Positions 15,482-23,059 of a DNA stretch of 36,863 nucleotides are shown in pieces (within the stretch, counting starts at the first letter, position 1; every line of letters starts with the position of its first letter). The position numbers and the translations under genes were made by a program. Source of the DNA: an uncultured Paraprevotella sp. (lineage in GTDB: Bacteria > Bacteroidota > Bacteroidia > Bacteroidales > Bacteroidaceae); assembly GCA_944321975.1 (NCBI GenBank), contig CALUNJ010000017.1, positions 1-36,863 of the forward strand, given 5' to 3'. The notes below the pieces were generated by a model. The model ran no database searches and was not told the origin of the DNA. It saw only the letters and a list, made by a program, of their open reading frames with translations.

Positions 15482-16203
15482 CAGACATGAAAAGTTTGCA
15501 TGTAATCACTCCGGTGAAGGATTCTATCGACTTCACGCTTGACACGGTGAAAGCCATATTGGCTTCCGAGACGGATGTCCCTTTCACTTATACGGTATAT
15601 AATGATTTCAGTACGCCGGAAAACACGGCACGGCTGGAAAGGGCTTCACGGGAGTTGGGATTCAGGTTGGTACATCTTTCCGATCTCACCGCCCATCCTT
15701 CGCCCAACTACTTGCTGGTCCTGCAGGTGGCGCGGCGTGAGGCTTTGGCCGACGATGCGGGATTGCTCATCGTGGAGTCCGACGTCGTGGTGAAGGGCGA
15801 CACGCTGCAAGGGCTTTTCGAAGGTGCCGCGGCGCGTCCCGACTGTGCGATCGCGGCGGCTGTCACCACGGATGAGAAGGGGACGGTCAATTATCCTTAT
15901 CTGTATGCAAAAGGGCAGGAGAACAAGGTGATTGCCGAAAAGAGGCATTGCAGCTTTTGTTGTTCACTGCTTACCCCGGCTTTCTTGCGGGCGGTTGACT
16001 TTCAGCAGCTCGACGCTTCGAAGAATTGGTTTGACGTGACCCTTTCCCACGAAGCCTTGAAAACGGGATTCCGCAACTATCTTTTCACGACGCTTCCCGT
16101 GTGGCATCGCCCCCACGGCAGCCGGCCATGGAAACAGCTGAAATACAAGAATCCCTTGAAGTACTATTGGTTGAAGTTTACGAAAGGACTGGATAAAATC
16201 TGA
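15478..16203 (+). CDS. GT-A-type glycosyltransferase, unassigned
   Basis: A 241-residue protein with a nucleotide-sugar-binding fold of the GT2 kind: LHVITPVKDSIDFTLDTVKA at the start, YNDFSTPENTARL, and LLIVESDVVVKGDTL in the middle. Here E-S-D stands where most GT-A enzymes have D-x-D. Conserved-looking blocks FCCSLLTP and WFDVTLSHEALKTGFRNY follow. The C-terminus is basic, consistent with membrane association. The ATG at 15478 overlaps the glf stop as ATGA, and an alternative ATG is at 15487. Its stop is directly followed by the WaaP-like gene. Sugar and acceptor are unknown. Confidence 0.75.
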   Translation: MTDMKSLHVITPVKDSIDFTLDTVKAILASETDVPFTYTVYNDFSTPENTARLERASRELGFRLVHLSDLTAHPSPNYLLVLQVARREALADDAGLLIVESDVVVKGDTLQGLFEGAAARPDCAIAAAVTTDEKGTVNYPYLYAKGQENKVIAEKRHCSFCCSLLTPAFLRAVDFQQLDASKNWFDVTLSHEALKTGFRNYLFTTLPVWHRPHGSRPWKQLKYKNPLKYYWLKFTKGLDKI

Positions 16204-16974
16204 ATGGACATGACCTCACTCAAACAACGGCTTTCTTCTTTGACCGGCCATCGCACCTTGGTGCTCCATCCGGATTTCTGCGGGCTGGAGGCTTTTATGC
16301 AGTCGCTTCCCGAGCGTTTCGCGGCGGGAGAGGGCACGGTGGTTTATAAAGGACGCAATGAGTTGCGGCGGATGGCATGCGGGGATTATGACTTGGTCGT
16401 GAAGTCCTTCCATCGGCCCAATGTCGTCAACCGTTTCGTGTATGGCGTGTTTCGCCCGTCGAAAGCCAAACGCTCTTACGAGCACGCCTGCATGTATCTG
16501 CATATTGGCGTGGGCACGCCCCGGCCTGTCGGCTATCTGAATGTGCGCCGGGGGCTGCTGTTCGACCGAAGCTATTACGTGACGTTGATGTCCACTTGTC
16601 CCCATGTGTACAATGACTTGTTTTATCAAAAGTTTGATTATGCCGACGAGGTGGTGCGCGCCGTGGGCCACACCACGGGCATCCTCCACGAACATGGCTA
16701 CGCCCACAAAGATTATGGGCGCGGGAACATCCTGTTCCAACAAACGGCCGACGGCATCAAGATAGAAATCGTGGATTTGAACCGGATGTATGTCGGGCCG
16801 ATAGACTTGAAGCGGGGGTGCAAGAACTTCGAACGTCTGCCAGCTACGCCCCACATGCATCGCTTGCTGGCTGAGGAATATGCCGCCGTGCGCGGCTTCG
16901 ACGCTGAGGAATGTTACCGGCTGATGCGTGCCTACCGAAGCACCCAGCCGGGCAAGATAGATGGCCTTTATTAA
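16204..16974 (+). CDS. Lipopolysaccharide kinase (WaaP/KdkA-like)
   Basis: A 256-residue protein of the eukaryotic-like kinase fold found in LPS core kinases, which phosphorylate Kdo or heptose with ATP at the inner face of the membrane. K67 in DLVVKSFH is a candidate ATP lysine and E93 in SYEHACMYL its helix-C partner. GYAHKDYGRGNILF (165-178) carries the catalytic D170 and N175, and IEIVDLNRMYVG has D191 as the metal ligand. The start ATG follows the preceding TGA directly. Its place between a mutase/glycosyltransferase pair and a galactofuranosyltransferase-like gene makes a core sugar the likely target. A role on another glycan is possible. Confidence 0.82.
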   Translation: MDMTSLKQRLSSLTGHRTLVLHPDFCGLEAFMQSLPERFAAGEGTVVYKGRNELRRMACGDYDLVVKSFHRPNVVNRFVYGVFRPSKAKRSYEHACMYLHIGVGTPRPVGYLNVRRGLLFDRSYYVTLMSTCPHVYNDLFYQKFDYADEVVRAVGHTTGILHEHGYAHKDYGRGNILFQQTADGIKIEIVDLNRMYVGPIDLKRGCKNFERLPATPHMHRLLAEEYAAVRGFDAEECYRLMRAYRSTQPGKIDGLY

Positions 16975-16989
16975 AAAACGTACAGCACA

Positions 16990-17889
16990 ATGAGAATCAT
17001 AGCCGTAGTCGTTACATTTAACCGTCTGCCACTTCTGAAACGCAATCTTTCCTGCCTGAGGCGGAACACCCCCGTAGGCGGCATTATCGTCGTGAACAAC
17101 GGAAGCACGGATGGCACGCGGGAATGGCTTGCCACCCAACAAGGCATCGAGGTGATCCACCAGGAAAATGTCGGTGGGTCGGGCGGCTTCCACACTGGGA
17201 TGCAAGCCGCGTTCCGGGCCGGAGCCGATTGGATTTGGTGCATGGATGACGATGTGTTTCCCCGTGCCGACTGCATGGAACGCTTGTTGCCCTACACCCT
17301 GCGCCCTGAAGTGGGCATTCTGGCTCCACGTCGTCTGATGGAGAACCGTGTGTACACCAATGATTTCATCTCGTTCAATCTCACGAACCCCTTTGCCTCC
17401 ATGTATGGGGGGCGGTTGGCGAAGATGCAGGTGGATGCTCCGTTGGAAATCAGCGGCACGGCTTTCGAAGGATTGTGTGTGCGGCGGGAAGTGGTGGAAA
17501 AGGTGGGACTGCCCAACAAGGAACTTTTCATCTTTTGCGACGACACGGATTATTGCCTGCGCACGGTGAGGGCCGGCTACAAGATCCTCTATGTGCCGGA
17601 AGCCTTGATGGACAAGGAAAAGTTCTTTTCAAGCGACACATGGGCCGTGCGCAACAAGAAGAAGAAGTGGAAACGGTTTTACCAAATCCGCAATTCTGCC
17701 TATTTGAATCACCGCTATGGCCGTAATTGGGGCGTGAGGCATCTCCGTGGCTTCAACAATGTGGCCGGTTATTTGTTGATCGCCTTTTTCACTGCGCCTT
17801 TCTCCGATGCCTACTGTTGGGCTGACCTTCCTAAACTCTGGATGGCTTATCGGGATGGGGTCAGGGAACGCTTGGGGAAGATGGGCTGA
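16990..17889 (+). CDS. GT2 glycosyltransferase, galactofuranosyltransferase-like
   Basis: A 299-residue GT-A enzyme. It opens MRIIAVVVTFNRLPLLKRNL and has VVNNGSTDGTREWL (34-47), then ENVGGSGGFHTGMQAA (59-74) and WIWCMDDDVFP (81-91), in which DDD binds metal and UDP. The GGSGGFHTGM loop and the DDD motif are features of the GlfT/rhamnosyl-type branch that includes galactofuranosyltransferases. With glf only three genes upstream, transfer of galactofuranose is the best inference. Late motifs FCDDTDYCLR and FYQIRNSAYLNHRYG fit the same branch. It is the last gene of the first block, and a new promoter follows at 17934. Confidence 0.83.
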   Translation: MRIIAVVVTFNRLPLLKRNLSCLRRNTPVGGIIVVNNGSTDGTREWLATQQGIEVIHQENVGGSGGFHTGMQAAFRAGADWIWCMDDDVFPRADCMERLLPYTLRPEVGILAPRRLMENRVYTNDFISFNLTNPFASMYGGRLAKMQVDAPLEISGTAFEGLCVRREVVEKVGLPNKELFIFCDDTDYCLRTVRAGYKILYVPEALMDKEKFFSSDTWAVRNKKKKWKRFYQIRNSAYLNHRYGRNWGVRHLRGFNNVAGYLLIAFFTAPFSDAYCWADLPKLWMAYRDGVRERLGKMG

Positions 17890-17933
17890 TGCTTTCCTGT
17901 GGGGCTGGTGCCGCCATTTTTCTGTCTCGTTTC

Positions 17934-17964
17934 TTTGTCGTTGTCATTTAAATATGTAACTTTG
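17934..17964 (+). promoter_or_regulatory. Promoter of the second glycan gene block
   Basis: TTTG (17934-17937), a 19-base spacer and TAACTTTG (17957-17964): a full match to the Bacteroidota consensus. The leader to 18058 is about 90 bases and contains a GC-rich inverted repeat, ATCCCG/CGGGAT (18009-18029). Confidence 0.75.
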
Positions 17965-18057
17965 TCTTGACTCGGCGATGTGCTTCTGTGATGAGCTGCG
18001 GAACGGTGATCCCGGCGCGGGCGCGGGATGAGGGTTTATGAATAAAATGACAGGGAT

Positions 18058-18855
18058 ATGAACACGTTGGTGAAGATATTGATTCCTCTGTATAAGGAGG
18101 AGATGACTGCTTGGGAACGCGCGGCTGTGGACCACAATCTCCGTGTGTTCTCTTCCTATCCGGTTTGTTTCCTATATCCTCGAGGCTTGCACGTCGCCGC
18201 TTATGCGCAGGCTTATCCCCAGGCCGTTTTCCTGGAGGTTTCCCCGGACTGGCTGGGGACGAGACGCGGCATACAAGGCTACAACGAGATGATGATGTCC
18301 AAGGATTTTTATGGCCTTTTTGCCGATACCGAATATGTACTGGTCTGCCACACCGACGCATGGATTTTCCGGGACGAGCTGGCCGGATGGTGTGCCAAGG
18401 GGTATGACCTGCTTGCGGCTCCATGGCCGGTGCGTCCGCGCTATCTTCATTTCCCGTTGAAGCAGTTTGTGTGGCTCAAGCGGGTGATGGGCGAAGTCGG
18501 CGGAGGGATTTCCCGCGTGCGGATGTACGGACGGGTGGGCAACGGCGGGCTGTGCCTTCGCAAGGTCTCGGCCTGCGCCAGTGCCTGTGAGCGGTATGCC
18601 GATGTCATCGCAGACTTCAACCGTCATGCCGACGGAATGCACAACGAGGATATTTTCTGGGCTTTGGTGCCAGAGGATTTCCGTTATCCGGATGTGGAAA
18701 CGGCACTTTCGTTCGCGTTCGACCTCAAGCCCCGGTTGTGCTATGAACTGAACCACGGCCGTTTGCCGATGGGGTGTCATGGCTTCATGCACAAGAGCCG
18801 CATGGGTTTTTGGGCTGAATACATACCGTGTGTGAAGTCTTCAATGGACAAATAA
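18058..18855 (+). CDS. DUF5672-type putative glycosyltransferase
   Basis: A 265-residue protein resembling the DUF5672 family, which is found in glycan loci and is thought to be glycosyltransferase-like. Visible blocks are VKILIPLYKEEMTAWERAAV, YNEMMMSKDFYGLFADTEYVL, CHTDAWIFRDELAGWCAKGYD (an acidic TDAW motif), GRVGNGGLCLRKV and HNEDIFWALVPEDF. No signal peptide is seen. It is the first gene after its own promoter, and the fucosyltransferase gene follows after 18 bases. The donor sugar is unknown. Confidence 0.75.
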   Translation: MNTLVKILIPLYKEEMTAWERAAVDHNLRVFSSYPVCFLYPRGLHVAAYAQAYPQAVFLEVSPDWLGTRRGIQGYNEMMMSKDFYGLFADTEYVLVCHTDAWIFRDELAGWCAKGYDLLAAPWPVRPRYLHFPLKQFVWLKRVMGEVGGGISRVRMYGRVGNGGLCLRKVSACASACERYADVIADFNRHADGMHNEDIFWALVPEDFRYPDVETALSFAFDLKPRLCYELNHGRLPMGCHGFMHKSRMGFWAEYIPCVKSSMDK

Positions 18856-18873
18856 CAAACAAAACGAGGAATC

Positions 18874-19722
18874 ATGAGGCTGATTAAGGTGACTGGCGGT
18901 TTGGGGAATCAGATGTTTATCTATGCTTTTTACTATCACATGCAAAAGATACACCCGAACACCTGCTTGGATTTGTCGGACATGAAGCATTACCACGTGC
19001 ACCATGGCTATGAACTGCACAAGGTGTTCGCCCACCTGCCTGCGAATGAAATCTGCATCAACCGGGTGGTGAAGAAGGTGATGGAATTCCTGTTTTTCCG
19101 GACCATCCTGGAGCGGAAACAACCCTATGGCGCCGTCGAGGTATTCATGCGGAAAAGGTTTTGGCCTTTGGTCTATTTCAAAGGGTTCTACCAGTCGGAA
19201 TTGTTCTTTGCGCCTGTGGCCGGGGAGATCCGCAGGCTGTTTGCCTTCGATGCTTCCAAGGCCAATGCCCGGAGCCGGGAGCTGGCGGCCCGTCTTGCCG
19301 CCGACCCCCGTTCCGTCTCTTTGCATGTCCGTCGCGGAGACTATGCGACCGCCAAGCATTGGGAGAATCTGGGAAGCGTGTGCGGACTGGCTTATTACCG
19401 CAACGCCTTGGAGGAACTTGGGCGCAGGGTGCCGGGCGCGGCGTTTTATGTGTTCTCCGACGACGTGCCTTGGGCGAAAGAGAACCTTCCGTTGCCGGGG
19501 GCCGTGTATGTGGATTGGAACAAGGGCGAAGACAGTTGGCAAGACATGTGGCTGATGAGCCTTTGCCGCAACCATGTGATCTGTAACAGTTCGTTCAGCT
19601 GGTGGGGGGCGTGGCTGGACCCGCACGCCGACAAGGTGGTGATGGCTCCGGAACGTTGGTTCCGCAACGGAGAAGCTCCTTCCATTTGCCCCGAAAGCTG
19701 GATTAAGGTGCCTATAAACTGA
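18874..19722 (+). CDS. GT11 fucosyltransferase (alpha-1,2 type)
   Basis: Probably transfers fucose from GDP-fucose to a galactose-like acceptor. The 282-residue protein has the family's opening GGLGNQMFIYAFYYHMQK (8-25), the GDP-fucose-binding motif HVRRGDY (151-157) and the closing block NSSFSWWGAWL (238-248). These are shared with FutC/WbsJ-type alpha-1,2-fucosyltransferases. The first ATG is used, 18 bases after the preceding stop. No GDP-fucose synthesis gene is in the window, so the donor must come from elsewhere. GT11 also includes other fucosyl linkages, so alpha-1,2 is likely rather than proven. Confidence 0.88.
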   Translation: MRLIKVTGGLGNQMFIYAFYYHMQKIHPNTCLDLSDMKHYHVHHGYELHKVFAHLPANEICINRVVKKVMEFLFFRTILERKQPYGAVEVFMRKRFWPLVYFKGFYQSELFFAPVAGEIRRLFAFDASKANARSRELAARLAADPRSVSLHVRRGDYATAKHWENLGSVCGLAYYRNALEELGRRVPGAAFYVFSDDVPWAKENLPLPGAVYVDWNKGEDSWQDMWLMSLCRNHVICNSSFSWWGAWLDPHADKVVMAPERWFRNGEAPSICPESWIKVPIN

Positions 19723-19730
19723 TTGAGATT

Positions 19731-20648
19731 ATGGATTATGTGTTTCTCTTGAGAAAGATTCTCGTGGCGCTTTGCGACGTGTTCCGTTGGCGGGACCGCA
19801 AGCAAGGCATGACCTTGGTCATGACCATCCAGGCCAAAAACGAGGAGGACGTGCTGGAGCAGAACATCAGGTTCCACAAGGCGATGGGCGTGGACGGGTT
19901 TATCATCACGGACAATGATTCCACCGACGGGACGGGGCGGATCATAGAAAAGTACAAACGCAAGGGATGGGTGTGGGAGAGCATCCTGGAGAAGGGGAAA
20001 GACCACAGGCAGAAGATATGGGTGGACAGGATGATCTGGCTGGCCAAGACGAAGTTCGGGGCAGACTGGATCATCGACGCGGACGCGGACGAGTTCTGGT
20101 ATACTCCTTCGGGCAACTTGAAGGAGGTGCTGGCCAAGGCTTCGGCCAATGTGTTGACATGCAGGTCGATCAGCATGTATCCCGAGGAGGGGAAACCTCT
20201 GGAGGAATGGGACAAGGCCGTGCGGGTGATCGACCGTCCTGAGGATTACGGCCTGTCGCGCTATCCCGTGTTTGTGGGGCAGATTCCCAAAGTGGCCCAC
20301 AAGGCCAAGGGCTACATACAGATTTCTTCGGGCAACCACAAGGTCATCATGTTTCCCAAACGCAAGCGTTCCTGTCCCGACATTTGGATTTATCACTATA
20401 ACATAAGGGGGAAAGGGCAGTTCATGCGCAAGATGGTGGACGGCGGGAAGGCGTTGGCCTTGAATCCCAGCAAACACGGGGGAAGGCATTGGCGTTATTT
20501 CTACGGGTTGCATCAGCAAGGGCTCCTGGAAGCGGAATACGACAAGGTCGTGGGAAAGAATTGCTATGGCCGGCTGGTGGACGAGGGCTTGATTTATGAA
20601 GACGGGCGGATGGCGGCTTTCTTCCGATCTCTAAACCGTGAAGCATGA
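19731..20648 (+). CDS. Glycosyltransferase, Glyco_tranf_2_4 type
   Basis: A 305-residue enzyme. After a short hydrophobic start (VFLLRKILVALCDVF) come MTIQAKNEEDVLEQNIRFH (31-49), GFIITDNDSTDGT (56-68) and WIIDADADEFW (113-123), the acidic metal-binding motif. Later blocks RSISMYPEEGKP and SCPDIWIYHYNIRGKGQF fit this branch, which is related to GT92/GT2. It starts eight bases after the fucosyltransferase stop and overlaps the GT8 gene by ATGA. Sugar and acceptor are unknown. Confidence 0.82.
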   Translation: MDYVFLLRKILVALCDVFRWRDRKQGMTLVMTIQAKNEEDVLEQNIRFHKAMGVDGFIITDNDSTDGTGRIIEKYKRKGWVWESILEKGKDHRQKIWVDRMIWLAKTKFGADWIIDADADEFWYTPSGNLKEVLAKASANVLTCRSISMYPEEGKPLEEWDKAVRVIDRPEDYGLSRYPVFVGQIPKVAHKAKGYIQISSGNHKVIMFPKRKRSCPDIWIYHYNIRGKGQFMRKMVDGGKALALNPSKHGGRHWRYFYGLHQQGLLEAEYDKVVGKNCYGRLVDEGLIYEDGRMAAFFRSLNREA

Positions 20649-21568
20649 TACATGTCGTTTTTGCCATAGATCATAATTATGTGCGCCATTGCGCCGTGAC
20701 CATGATGTCCGCGATGTGCTACAACCGTCCGGCGGACCTTGTGTTCCATGTCGTTTCGGCAGGATTGCCGCGGCAGGATGGCGAGATGTTGAGAGGGGTG
20801 GCCTCTTCCCGGGGCGCGTCCCTGCAGCTGCACGAGGTCGCGGACGAGCAGGTCGCGGGCTATGAGGTGAAGTGGAGAAAGGACAAGCTGAATCTTTCTG
20901 TGTTTTACCGTTGCATCCTGGCTTCCCTCCTCCCGCCCACGGTTTCCAAGGCACTTTACCTGGATAGCGACCTTTTGGTGCTGGATGACTTGGGCGGACT
21001 GTGGAATACGGACATTTCGGGATGTGCGCTGGCTGGGGTTCCTGACGACTTTGTGGTGAACCCCGCGCACTGCGAGCGTTTGGGCTATCCGCTTGCCGAC
21101 AATTATTTCAACGGGGGGGTGTTGTTGCTGAATCTGGACTATTGGCGGGAACACGGCCTGGAGGAACTGTGCAAGAGGCATTACCGCGCCCATGCGGACC
21201 GCTTGGTGTACAACGACCAGGACTTGCTGAACAGCCTGTTCCATGACTGTAAGGTGTTGTTGGACATGAAGTGGAACGTGCAGGAAGGTGCCTATCGCAT
21301 TCCGAAGGGAGGGGCTGCGGATTGCCGGCCTCCCTACATTGAGACCATCGAACATCCTTCCATCCTGCATTATTCTTCCCGGAAACCTTGGCAATACCAT
21401 TGCATGCATCCGCTGAAGGAACTGTATTTCGAATATGAGCGCATGGTGCCGGGCATGCCGGGGCACGGAGAGGGCTGGGGGGCGCGTTTGCACCGTTTTG
21501 TCCATTTCCTGCCCTATACCTTGGGGCTGAAGCGGAAGAAATATCTGAATGTGCGGTATCGCCGCTGA
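20645..21568 (+). CDS. GT8 glycosyltransferase
   Basis: A 307-residue member of the retaining GT8 family (LPS galactosyl- or glucosyltransferases, RfaI/RfaJ-like). MIHVVFAIDHNYVRHCAVTM opens the fold. FYRCILASLLPPTVSKALYL leads into DSDLLV with the DxD at 107-109. YFNGGVLLLNLDYWRE, NDQDLLNSLF and ILHYSSRKPWQ (metal His) complete the signature. The start overlaps the upstream stop as ATGA (20645-20648), so translation is probably coupled. It would suit LPS core assembly. Confidence 0.9.
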   Translation: MIHVVFAIDHNYVRHCAVTMMSAMCYNRPADLVFHVVSAGLPRQDGEMLRGVASSRGASLQLHEVADEQVAGYEVKWRKDKLNLSVFYRCILASLLPPTVSKALYLDSDLLVLDDLGGLWNTDISGCALAGVPDDFVVNPAHCERLGYPLADNYFNGGVLLLNLDYWREHGLEELCKRHYRAHADRLVYNDQDLLNSLFHDCKVLLDMKWNVQEGAYRIPKGGAADCRPPYIETIEHPSILHYSSRKPWQYHCMHPLKELYFEYERMVPGMPGHGEGWGARLHRFVHFLPYTLGLKRKKYLNVRYRR

Positions 21569-21585
21569 ACGAAAGGGTAAAAGCC

Positions 21586-22605
21586 ATGGCCGAAGTTGCT
21601 CCTTTGATCAGTATTGTGGTGCCGGTCCATAACGTGGAACCTTATGTGGCGAAGTGCGTCCGTTCCCTGCAGGCGCAGACCTACGGGCATTTTGAAGCCA
21701 TCATGGTCGACGACGGTTCTACTGACGGTTCGTATGAGGCCTGCCGGGCCGCGATTGGCGGGGACACGCGTTTCAGGCTGTTCCGGAACCCCGTGTGCCA
21801 AGGCGTCGCGGCGGCACGCAATGTCGGATTGGAGCAGGCGGGCGGGAGTTTGCTGGGCTTCGTCGACCCCGACGATTGGATAGAGCCGGACATGTATGCG
21901 GTCTTGTATGCGGCCCATGCGGCTTCGGGAGCCGACATCGTGCAGTGTGGCTATTTCAATCATTTGCTGGATGGGCGGGTGTTGGAGAACGGAGTGGAGA
22001 AGGGTGTGTGTTTTGACACGCATGCCGCCCTGGAACTCTTGTTTGCGGACAAGGCCATCCAGACGTTCCTATGGAACAAGCTCTATCGGAAGAGCCTTTT
22101 TGACGGTGTGCGGTTTCCGCAGGGCCGGACTTTCGAGGATATGCTGGCGTTGCCGTCGGTTTTTGAGCGGGCCGGGCGGGTCTGCATCGTGGAAGGGTGC
22201 AAGTACCACTATGTGGAACGTTATAAGGGGATTGTCTCACAGGCTTTTAATGAAAACCGCTGGGCGGACTATTTGTATGCGCTCAATGCCAAGCGCGCCA
22301 AGGCTGAGGCCTTGGGGGTTTGGAAGGATTCGGAAAGGTTTGTTGTAAACATGTATTTGCGTTTTCTGGACCGTTGTCTGGTTTCGCCTTCGTTGTCCGG
22401 CCGGGTCGCCGGGCTGAGGGCCTATTTGAAGGAAAATGTGAAGGGGGGGCGATTGTGGCGGCAGTCCCCTTATTTGGCTTTCCGCCGCAGTTTGTGTCTG
22501 CATTGTCCTGAGACCTACCGGATGTTCACGCTGTTCCTGCATGGACTCAAGAGGAAGCGGAAGGGCGGTGGCAACGGCCGGAGGGAAGCAGATGGAACAT
22601 CCTGA
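21586..22605 (+). CDS. GT2 glycosyltransferase
   Basis: A 339-residue inverting GT-A enzyme. ISIVVPVHNVEPYVAKCVRS (9-28) and VDDGSTDGS (41-49) bind the nucleotide, QGVAAARNVGLEQAGG follows, and GFVDPDDWIEPDM (91-103) carries the metal motif. The WNKLYRKSLF and FEDMLALPSVFERA blocks are typical of bacterial polysaccharide GT2 enzymes. The C-terminus is very basic (GLKRKRKGGGNGRR), suggesting membrane contact. It is the last gene before a 454-base gene-free island with repeat half-sites. Confidence 0.88.
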   Translation: MAEVAPLISIVVPVHNVEPYVAKCVRSLQAQTYGHFEAIMVDDGSTDGSYEACRAAIGGDTRFRLFRNPVCQGVAAARNVGLEQAGGSLLGFVDPDDWIEPDMYAVLYAAHAASGADIVQCGYFNHLLDGRVLENGVEKGVCFDTHAALELLFADKAIQTFLWNKLYRKSLFDGVRFPQGRTFEDMLALPSVFERAGRVCIVEGCKYHYVERYKGIVSQAFNENRWADYLYALNAKRAKAEALGVWKDSERFVVNMYLRFLDRCLVSPSLSGRVAGLRAYLKENVKGGRLWRQSPYLAFRRSLCLHCPETYRMFTLFLHGLKRKRKGGGNGRREADGTS

Positions 22606-22638
22606 AAAGAGGGTCCAAGGGCAGTGCTGATTTTTCGC

Positions 22639-22700
22639 CTGAGAAAAACTGATGAATCGCTTGAGAAAAAAATGTGAATCGCTTGAGAAAAAATCACGGC
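22639..22700 (+). repeat. Tandem half-sites of the dispersed palindrome
   Basis: Two adjacent 22-base units (22639-22660 and 22661-22682) share 17 of 22 positions. A third, diverged unit begins at 22683 with TTGAGAAAAAA. The middle part (22663-22685) is identical over 23 bases to the right arm of the palindrome at 2975-2997, some 20 kb away. No left arm is present, so it cannot form the long hairpin. Confidence 0.75.
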
Positions 22701-22989
22701 TCCCTTCCCTGATTTCGGAACAACCCTTTTTGTCAGCTATTTTCTGGCGTTGCCTTTGGGCGCGGGAAGGCTTTGACGGGGATGGGGCGCGTGCCGTGCG
22801 GGCGCGGTTTCGAAAGGGCAGGCCACGCGGCATGCAATTAGGCCGATCGGGGCGTGTCGTCAATTTGTGACGGATTGGCGGTGTGAACCATTCTGATAAT
22901 GAAGAGCCCGTGTGCCGTGCATGTTCTTTGTTTTTATTTTTGCTGAAAAAATCCTCCTTGGATTTACTCGTTATATTGAATTTATTTCA

Positions 22990-22997
22990 TACCTTTG
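22990..22997 (+). promoter_or_regulatory. -7 box before the GT4 gene
   Basis: TACCTTTG matches the TAnnTTTG box and lies 62 bases before the ATG at 23060. A TTTG at the usual distance is missing. It lies inside the longer frame from 22883, arguing for the later start. Confidence 0.45.
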
Positions 22998-23059
22998 TAA
23001 CATTTGGCTTATTTGCCCGTCAGAATAGGATGTCGGGGGATATTTGGATCAGACGATAT

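Larger units (their letters stand above)
22606..23059. other. Gene-free island with repeat half-sites and a promoter
   Basis: These 454 bases separate two glycosyltransferase blocks. The array of palindrome half-sites lies at 22639-22700. A GC-rich part (about 22740-22860) has no credible frame. An AT-rich part ends in the -7 box at 22990-22997. The frame of the next gene stays open back to 22883, but that extension is not credible. Confidence 0.55.

Noticed and set aside
16216..17205. Open frame of 329 codons on the minus strand, opposite the kinase gene
   Set aside because: Mirror frame of a gene with an intact kinase signature; no family resemblance.
18038..18061. Seven-codon frame overlapping the start of the DUF5672-type gene as a leader peptide
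   Set aside because: It is very short, has no regulatory codon pattern and can arise from two chance ATGs.
19742..19758. TTTCTCTTGAGAAA, equal to the centre of the palindrome at 2950-2997
   Set aside because: It lies inside the start of a glycosyltransferase gene, encodes part of its hydrophobic N-terminus and lacks the arms, so chance is the simpler view.
19446..20519. Open frame of 357 codons on the minus strand, opposite two glycosyltransferase genes
   Set aside because: Antisense to the GT11 and Glyco_tranf_2_4 genes, both of which show all key motifs.
22639..22700. Possible short CRISPR array
   Set aside because: The units touch each other with no spacers between them, and no cas gene is in the window.
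22883..23059. N-terminal extension of the GT4 gene
   Set aside because: The extension contains the -7 box, has no family resemblance, and the conserved start MKRVLYD lies at 23060.
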